Positions 60,081 through 64,000 of a stretch of DNA of 64,000 bases are shown here, piece by piece. The stretch is from a virus. The notes under the pieces are model-generated. The model ran no database searches, was not told the origin of the DNA, and saw nothing but the letters and a program-made list of their open reading frames with translations. The number at the start of each line of letters is the position of its first letter. Position 1 is the first letter of the stretch. The DNA is taken from IMG/VR virus record IMGVR_UViG_3300049919_000418, positions 1-64,000 of that record; one strand, 5' to 3'. The position numbers and the translations under genes were made by a program.

Positions 60081-61105
60081 ATCGCGTGGTCAATCAATTC
60101 TTCAATAATCAAATCAAAATTATACTTTGGATTCCAACCTAACTCAGTGCGAGCCAAGGAACTATTGCCGCAAAGGCTAAACTCTTCTCTCCCTCTAAAA
60201 AATAGAGGATCGATTGTAACCAATGTTCCGTATAAACTTTCTAACGTTTCGCTGCCCTCTCCGAACCATCTTTGCCAAGCGCAATCAATTCCAGCGGTCC
60301 TAAAAGATTTTTCAATGAACTCTCTAACGGAATGGGTTTTGCCAGAGCTGAGAATATAGGATTTTGGTTCTGGCGCGTTGAGGATTTTCCAAATTCCGTC
60401 GGCGAAATCAGATGCGTGACTCCAATCCCTCACACTTTCCAGATTACCAACAGCAATCGGGCGGAATTTCTTTTTTAAATCAATTGCATTTTTAATTTCT
60501 GCAACTCCTGATGCGATTTTTCCGCTCAAAAAAGCGGTTGATCTTCGCGGGCTTTCAGCATTATAAAGGATGGCTTCGGATGCGAACAACTCGTATTTTT
60601 CCCGATAACATCTAATTAATGTTTGCGCCGCGCCCTTTGCAACTCCGTAAGGGTTTCTTGGGTTTGCTGGCGTTGATTCATCTTGAAGATCGCAATGAAC
60701 TTTTCCAAAAATCTCAGAGCTTCCCATTGAAATATAACGACAATAAGGGTGGAGTTGCAAACTTTCTAACTGATGTAAAACCCCATTGAGATTCGCGTCG
60801 ATACTGGAATATGGGGAAACCCAACTATCCTCAACGGAGCCATTTCCGGCAAAATTAATAAAATAATTCGGACTTTCGTTATTGATTAACGAATTCACCG
60901 CTGACTTATCGGTGATATCAAGGCCAACAACCTTAATTCTATCGCCATAATTAGTAATACATTGTTTTAAATTTTTATTGTAATTGGCAAGCCCCGCTCT
61001 TCTAACAGCGGCGACAACTTGAAAATCAGTGTTTTCAAGGATGAATTCGGCCATGTAGCTGCCTAGCTGTCCGCTAGCTCCGGTGATAATTACGTTTTTT
61101 GGCAT
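60062..61105 (-). CDS. GDP-mannose 4,6-dehydratase-like sugar-nucleotide enzyme
   Basis: 347 residues of the extended SDR family. NAD(P)-binding TGASGQLGS (about 8-16), GSSEIFGK (about 128-135) and the catalytic NPYGVAKGAAQ (Y153, K157) are clear. ILYNAESPRRSTAFLSGKI and VGNLESVRDWSHASDFADGIW match the GDP-mannose dehydratase series (N-H-E-S-P-R-R-G; V-G-N-L-D-x-x-R-D-W-G-H-A-K-D-Y). SGKTHSVREFIEKSF matches G-E-T-H-S-V-R-E-F. Gmd makes GDP-4-keto-6-deoxymannose, a precursor of GDP-fucose, whose next enzyme (fucose synthase) is not seen. It likely supplies the GT11 enzyme downstream. Confidence 0.85.
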   Translation of the reverse strand: MPKNVIITGASGQLGSYMAEFILENTDFQVVAAVRRAGLANYNKNLKQCITNYGDRIKVVGLDITDKSAVNSLINNESPNYFINFAGNGSVEDSWVSPYSSIDANLNGVLHQLESLQLHPYCRYISMGSSEIFGKVHCDLQDESTPANPRNPYGVAKGAAQTLIRCYREKYELFASEAILYNAESPRRSTAFLSGKIASGVAEIKNAIDLKKKFRPIAVGNLESVRDWSHASDFADGIWKILNAPEPKSYILSSGKTHSVREFIEKSFRTAGIDCAWQRWFGEGSETLESLYGTLVTIDPLFFRGREEFSLCGNSSLARTELGWNPKYNFDLIIEELIDHAICQTKS

Positions 61106-61296
61106 TAGATTCCGCTGAAAGTCAGAATGATTTTGGCATTATCCAATATCTCATCTTCGAGCTTTTCATTTAATCTTAATGTGATTGCGGCCTTTAATTC
61201 ATCGCATTCTTCCGGCGAAATGAATCGATTCCGAGTGTAATCCAAAATTGCTTCATCAAAAACTTCCGAAAAGAAGTCCCTCGTTATAGTCCTCAT
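61105..61296 (-). CDS. Small helical protein, unknown
   Basis: 63 residues, helical and charged (ISPEECDELKAAITLRLNEKLEDEI), with no recognisable motif. Starts on a 4-base overlap (ATGA) with the upstream gene and ends on the next gene's first base, so it fits the operon packing. It may be a chaperone or regulator of a neighbour. Confidence 0.5.
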   Translation of the reverse strand: MRTITRDFFSEVFDEAILDYTRNRFISPEECDELKAAITLRLNEKLEDEILDNAKIILTFSGI

Positions 61297-61637
61297 TGTT
61301 GTTTTTTTGGTTTGTAAAAATTCTCTTTTGCTTTCTCTGTCTGCGGATCTGGCGCTCCAAGCTTGCTTTCCCTTTGTTGGCTCATTTCTTTGCTAAGGTC
61401 GAAAAGCTCTCCATAGGTTTTGGCATTTTGAGTTTTTCTAACAAAATCCTTTCCTGAGAAAGGGTTTACCTTCACATCGATTGCCATTTGTGGCGCTGAG
61501 TAAACGCGCTTCCACTCGGATTTTCCAAGCTCCGCAATCTCTTCCTCGGAACCAAAATACTCCTTAAGGTCATTCATTTGGAAAAACACATCACGATATT
61601 CCTGAGTTTCGTGGTTTACAAAAACGTAGTACGGCAT
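61293..61637 (-). CDS. FmdB-like small protein without the zinc cysteines
   Basis: 114 residues. MPYYVFVNHETQEYRDVFFQM and VYSAPQMAIDVKVNPF resemble the small phage FmdB-like proteins (M-P-x-Y-x-F, then T-A-P-x-I-V-S). The cysteines of the usual zinc ribbon are absent. The C-terminus is flexible and basic. It ends at the ATGA overlap with 61105-61296 and starts at the end of the glycosyltransferase. The function of this family in phages is unknown to me. Confidence 0.6.
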   Translation of the reverse strand: MPYYVFVNHETQEYRDVFFQMNDLKEYFGSEEEIAELGKSEWKRVYSAPQMAIDVKVNPFSGKDFVRKTQNAKTYGELFDLSKEMSQQRESKLGAPDPQTEKAKENFYKPKKQQ

Positions 61638-62716
61638 TAAATAATATTTTCTAAAATTGTATTGGCGGTTTTTTCAAACGTCCACTCTTTAAGTTTTTCG
61701 CCTTCGAAATTGTTGACTTTTGCCCTTTCAACAGAAAGCAGCATGGCACTAATAAGATCTTTTTCATCGAAATCGAACCATTGACCCTGATTTGTCGTTT
61801 GCCCCTTCGCGAAAAACATTCCGTCCTCCGCGTCAATCATTCCGCTTGGGTTAATTAAAATAGAGTTGCTTTCATTGCAAAAGTCTTTGTGAACGTGGGC
61901 ATTTAATACAATTACTTGTTTTCCAAGGCACATTGATTGAAAAAGGGGAAGGTTGAAACCCTCGCAACCGCTCATGCCTGTAAGATCGATATCGGCTTGA
62001 TTTAAAGTCTTGTTGTAAAGATCGTTCGTTGGGAGAAACGGCAAAATATTAATATTCCAAGGCATCGTCCGGTCTGGCATCGCGTCAAGAATGGCGTTAT
62101 TTTGGGATTCATCCATATGCATATTATGCACCGAACAATCCAATCTAAATCGTGGGTCGCCGCCGAATGTTTTTGCCCATGCCGCAATAACCTTTAATGT
62201 GTGTTTACGTTTTTCGATTTTGCCACGAATGCCAAAGGTGATAACCTCTTCCTTCGGGTCTTTGTCAATTTTGTGAAATGAATTCGAATCGAAAGCCAAT
62301 GGACAGTAAATTACTTCTGTTGAACCCTTCAGATGTGCGTCAAACACATTTTTTGTGTATCGACTCGTTACAAACACCTTATCTAGCTGAGACAATCTTG
62401 AAGCCTCATAAGTGGTAAGCGTGTCTGTTTCGTGGAACGTAAGCAGATTTTGCTTTGAACCAATGGCTTTTTCGGAGCCTCGAATGTGCCAGATTGCAAG
62501 TGACGGCGATTCACGATTGTAATTCTCTTCAGAGAATTTAGAGTTTTTACTAATTCTATTTTTTTCCTCCTCGGAAACGGAAAAACATCCCAAATCGATT
62601 CGATCTTGAACCGGGAAAAGGCAAATATCGTTGTTTTTACTTAATTCCCGATAGATGTTAAAGCTCGTTTGCCCGATGGATGTCGGATTGAACGGCGCGT
62701 CAAAATTAATTATCAT
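61637..62716 (-). CDS. GT4-like glycosyltransferase
   Basis: 359 residues. MIINFDAPFNPTSIGQTSFN, WHIRGSEKAIG, FTSRYTKNVFDAHL-like (FVTSRYTKNVFDAHLKG) and FGIRGKIEKRKHTLKVI outline a GT-B first half and linker. SGCEGFNLPLFQSMCLGKQVI is the GT4 E-G-F-x-L-P-x-x-E/Q-S-M-x-x-G block. Donor binding is therefore likely, with Q in place of the second E. The acceptor is unknown. It is the first glycan gene after SSB, separated by a hairpin at 62723-62754. Confidence 0.82.
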   Translation of the reverse strand: MIINFDAPFNPTSIGQTSFNIYRELSKNNDICLFPVQDRIDLGCFSVSEEEKNRISKNSKFSEENYNRESPSLAIWHIRGSEKAIGSKQNLLTFHETDTLTTYEASRLSQLDKVFVTSRYTKNVFDAHLKGSTEVIYCPLAFDSNSFHKIDKDPKEEVITFGIRGKIEKRKHTLKVIAAWAKTFGGDPRFRLDCSVHNMHMDESQNNAILDAMPDRTMPWNINILPFLPTNDLYNKTLNQADIDLTGMSGCEGFNLPLFQSMCLGKQVIVLNAHVHKDFCNESNSILINPSGMIDAEDGMFFAKGQTTNQGQWFDFDEKDLISAMLLSVERAKVNNFEGEKLKEWTFEKTANTILENII

Positions 62717-62722
62717 TTTATG

Positions 62723-62754
62723 TTCCCCGTTTGTATTTTACAACAAGCGGGGAA
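62723..62754 (-). terminator. Hairpin between SSB and first glycan gene
   Basis: TTCCCCGCTTGT pairs with ACAAACGGGGAA on the - strand around an 8-base loop (12 bp, one G-U). It lacks a strong T-run, so it may be a partial terminator or an RNA-processing/stability element that sets SSB levels apart from the downstream genes. Confidence 0.6.
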
Positions 62755-62762
62755 GGGTTAAA

Positions 62763-63149
62763 TTACCAATCTTCAACCTCGTCAACCGGAGCGGTGCGCT
62801 TGCCGTCTGCTCGCGGTGAGGGCTTAGCCGCCGCCTCGCCAGAGGATGCTGAGCGCGGAGGGAGCTCAACTCGTTCCGCCACAATCACAACCTTTGAACG
62901 CTTTTCGCCCTCCTTTTCCCAAGTTTCTTGGGTCAATCGACCAGAGATAATCGCAAGATCACCTTTTTTACAATATTGCAGGGCAATTTCTGCGGGCTTG
63001 CCCCAAACTGCAACGTCGAAGAAGTGAGCTTCATCCTTTTTAAAGGTGTCAACCGCAATGCGGCCTTCTGCTTTAACACTATCTCCAACTTTTTTTTCGG
63101 TTAGGTCAGAAACCCAACGTCCCGTCATATTCACACTATTTAGACTCAT
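62763..63149 (-). CDS. ssb: Single-stranded DNA-binding protein
   Basis: 128 residues. The OB-fold pattern MSLNSVNMTGRWVSDLTEK, HFFDVAVWGKPAEIALQYCKKGD and LTQETWEKEGEKRSKVVIVAERVEL is that of bacterial SSB. The C-terminus is disordered and ends in an acidic tip (DEVEDW) like the D-D-D-I-P-F tail that docks replication partners. It coats ssDNA for the polymerase, primase and RecA encoded downstream. Upstream sequence inside the neighbouring gene holds a TTGACA element (63212-63207), a possible additional promoter. Confidence 0.93.
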   Translation of the reverse strand: MSLNSVNMTGRWVSDLTEKKVGDSVKAEGRIAVDTFKKDEAHFFDVAVWGKPAEIALQYCKKGDLAIISGRLTQETWEKEGEKRSKVVIVAERVELPPRSASSGEAAAKPSPRADGKRTAPVDEVEDW

Positions 63150-63152
63150 ACT

Positions 63153-63452
63153 TTACTTTGTTTTATTTGGTTTTACCAGCCCGTAGTTTAATCTTTCTAT
63201 CGAAAATGTCAAGACAAAACTTAACATTAAATCAAAAAGATTTCCAAAAAACAGGCTTGGCCCCATATTACACCAAAAGACGAAGCATGCGGCACAAATT
63301 GTTGTTGGATACCTAAAATAATACAAAAAACTGTATTTATTTTCTAATAAAATTAATTTATTAATTAGTCTAACTCGTTGACGCGCAAAAAGCGGCGTCT
63401 GGTTGAAAATAATCCAGAAAAAATACGCCGCGAAATAATATTTTAATTCCAT
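63153..63452 (-). CDS. Small membrane protein with C-x2-C-x2-FW motif
   Basis: 99 residues with hydrophobic stretches at about 5-16 and 66-85 (LFFGNLFDLMLSFVLTFSI) and a PTTICAACFVFWCNMGP motif (about 49-65). Small phage membrane proteins of this style, with C-x2-C near an F-W pair, occur in marine phages; no function is known. It starts ten bases inside the previous gene and ends three bases before SSB. Confidence 0.55.
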   Translation of the reverse strand: MELKYYFAAYFFWIIFNQTPLFARQRVRLINKLILLENKYSFLYYFRYPTTICAACFVFWCNMGPSLFFGNLFDLMLSFVLTFSIERLNYGLVKPNKTK

Positions 63453-63658
63453 TTTGATTTTTTTGCGTATTCCCGGAAGTTTTTAAATATGAAGATCTGA
63501 GTTGTTTTCCAAAACCAAACCTTGAAAAGCGAATTGTGCCACCAAAAGAAAAAGTTTGACCAAAATTCGCCACGGGTAAATTCAATCACCTCGTCATCGG
63601 ACCAAAGACGCTCAGACAATTGGTGGTAGCGCCGGATAAAATCTACTTTATTTAACAT
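63443..63658 (-). CDS. Small aromatic-rich protein, unknown
   Basis: 71 residues, unusually rich in Phe and Trp (EFWSNFFFWWHNSLFKVWFW). It could lie at the membrane surface. It overlaps both neighbouring genes by 7-10 bases, the pattern of real genes in this operon. No family was recognised. Confidence 0.45.
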   Translation of the reverse strand: MLNKVDFIRRYHQLSERLWSDDEVIEFTRGEFWSNFFFWWHNSLFKVWFWKTTQIFIFKNFREYAKKSKWN

Positions 63659-64000
63659 TTTTCATTCCTTTTTCTAACAACATACCCGGCAGCTTTTTCA
63701 TAATCCATTTCTGATATTCTTTCGTAAACGGACGATTTTGAAAACAGGTCATTAAAAAGATCTAACGAAATAGTTTTTCCCAAAATTAAAGGCATTCCGG
63801 CTTCAAGGCTTTGAACCCCACATTTTAGAATTAATTTTACTTTAGCTATGTTCCAAGGAAAAAGCGCCGCCCGCAAACTTTTCGTTAAAATAATTTCGTC
63901 ACTTTCTTGTGCCTTCTTTATTTTCTTTAAAAACGATAAGTCTCTCCTTAATCGACATGCTCCTGAAGCCGTTAATTCCCTCAAAAGACCCCTCTTGTTG
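63652..64000 (-). CDS. Unknown protein, 5' end outside window
   Basis: The frame is open to the right edge, so the true start is probably beyond base 64000; a TTG at 63984 is only a possible start. At least 115 residues are visible. It is basic and helical near the visible start (LSFLKKIKKAQESDEIILTKSLRAALFPW), with no recognisable motif. It overlaps the next gene's start by seven bases. It is the most upstream gene seen of the - strand operon, so the divergent promoter lies outside the window. Confidence 0.5.
   Translation of the reverse strand, partial: NKRGLLRELTASGACRLRRDLSFLKKIKKAQESDEIILTKSLRAALFPWNIAKVKLILKCGVQSLEAGMPLILGKTISLDLFNDLFSKSSVYERISEMDYEKAAGYVVRKRNEKC

Noticed and set aside
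1-64000. tRNA genes, CRISPR arrays, insertion sequences or integrase
   Set aside because: No cloverleaf with a TTC-type loop, no regularly spaced repeats, no transposase or integrase motif was found on either strand by reading.

Overview
The window is a 64-kb piece of a tailed double-stranded DNA phage genome (Caudoviricetes). It is cut inside genes at both ends and shows no tRNA, rRNA, integrase, CRISPR array or insertion sequence. One major tail-tube candidate, a 2,383-residue tape measure protein and no recognisable contractile sheath suggest a long-tailed siphovirus-like particle. Gene style (PhoH, RecA/UvsX, a phage-borne DNA polymerase III alpha, many glycosyltransferases, a PAS membrane protein, very tight gene packing) resembles uncultured marine phages. 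Base composition is near 40% GC in the lines I counted. Many genes lack a clear Shine-Dalgarno sequence. The host cannot be named from the sequence.

Layout: everything from 1 to 37,707 is on the + strand and is the lysis/virion half. In order: end of an endolysin, PAS membrane protein, PhoH ATPase; a small-gene block with a sigma-like factor and an ERCC4-type nuclease; large terminase (with an intein), portal, prohead protease/scaffold, decoration protein, major capsid protein; a LAGLIDADG homing endonuclease; connector and tail-completion genes, tail tube, assembly chaperones, tape measure; then distal tail, hub and fibre genes. Everything from 37,766 to 64,000 is on the - strand and is the replication/metabolism half: annealing-like protein, two glycan genes, a PC4-like protein, a DNA polymerase III alpha encoded in three pieces with DnaQ-type exonuclease and ClpP-like protease genes between them, RecB-type nuclease, phosphoesterase, TOPRIM primase, DnaB helicase, a long glycosyltransferase/methyltransferase array, RecA, a GDP-mannose dehydratase-like enzyme and SSB. 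The halves converge on a hairpin at about 37.71-37.75 kb.

The most unusual system is the polymerase. The N-terminal ORF carries the N-half of an intein fused to an HNH endonuclease and then stops. The next ORF starts on a one-base TGATG overlap with the C-half of the intein followed by the rest of the polymerase. This looks like a split intein carrying its own homing endonuclease, which must trans-splice to make polymerase. A second, conventional intein interrupts the terminase between its Walker motifs, and a free-standing homing endonuclease follows the capsid gene, so three homing-type elements sit in essential genes.

Nine + strand gaps (or gene ends just upstream of the next start) carry the same AT-rich motif ending in GTGTAA. 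I propose it as a phage late promoter, and the sigma-like protein at 2837-3523 as a candidate for reading it. Other points of interest are a G10 tract in a tail gene, a roughly 0.9-kb GC-rich island at the tail-fibre end, and a glycan-modification gene set (eight glycosyltransferase-like genes, two methyltransferases, a Gmd-like enzyme and a GT11 fucosyltransferase) woven through the replication operon.
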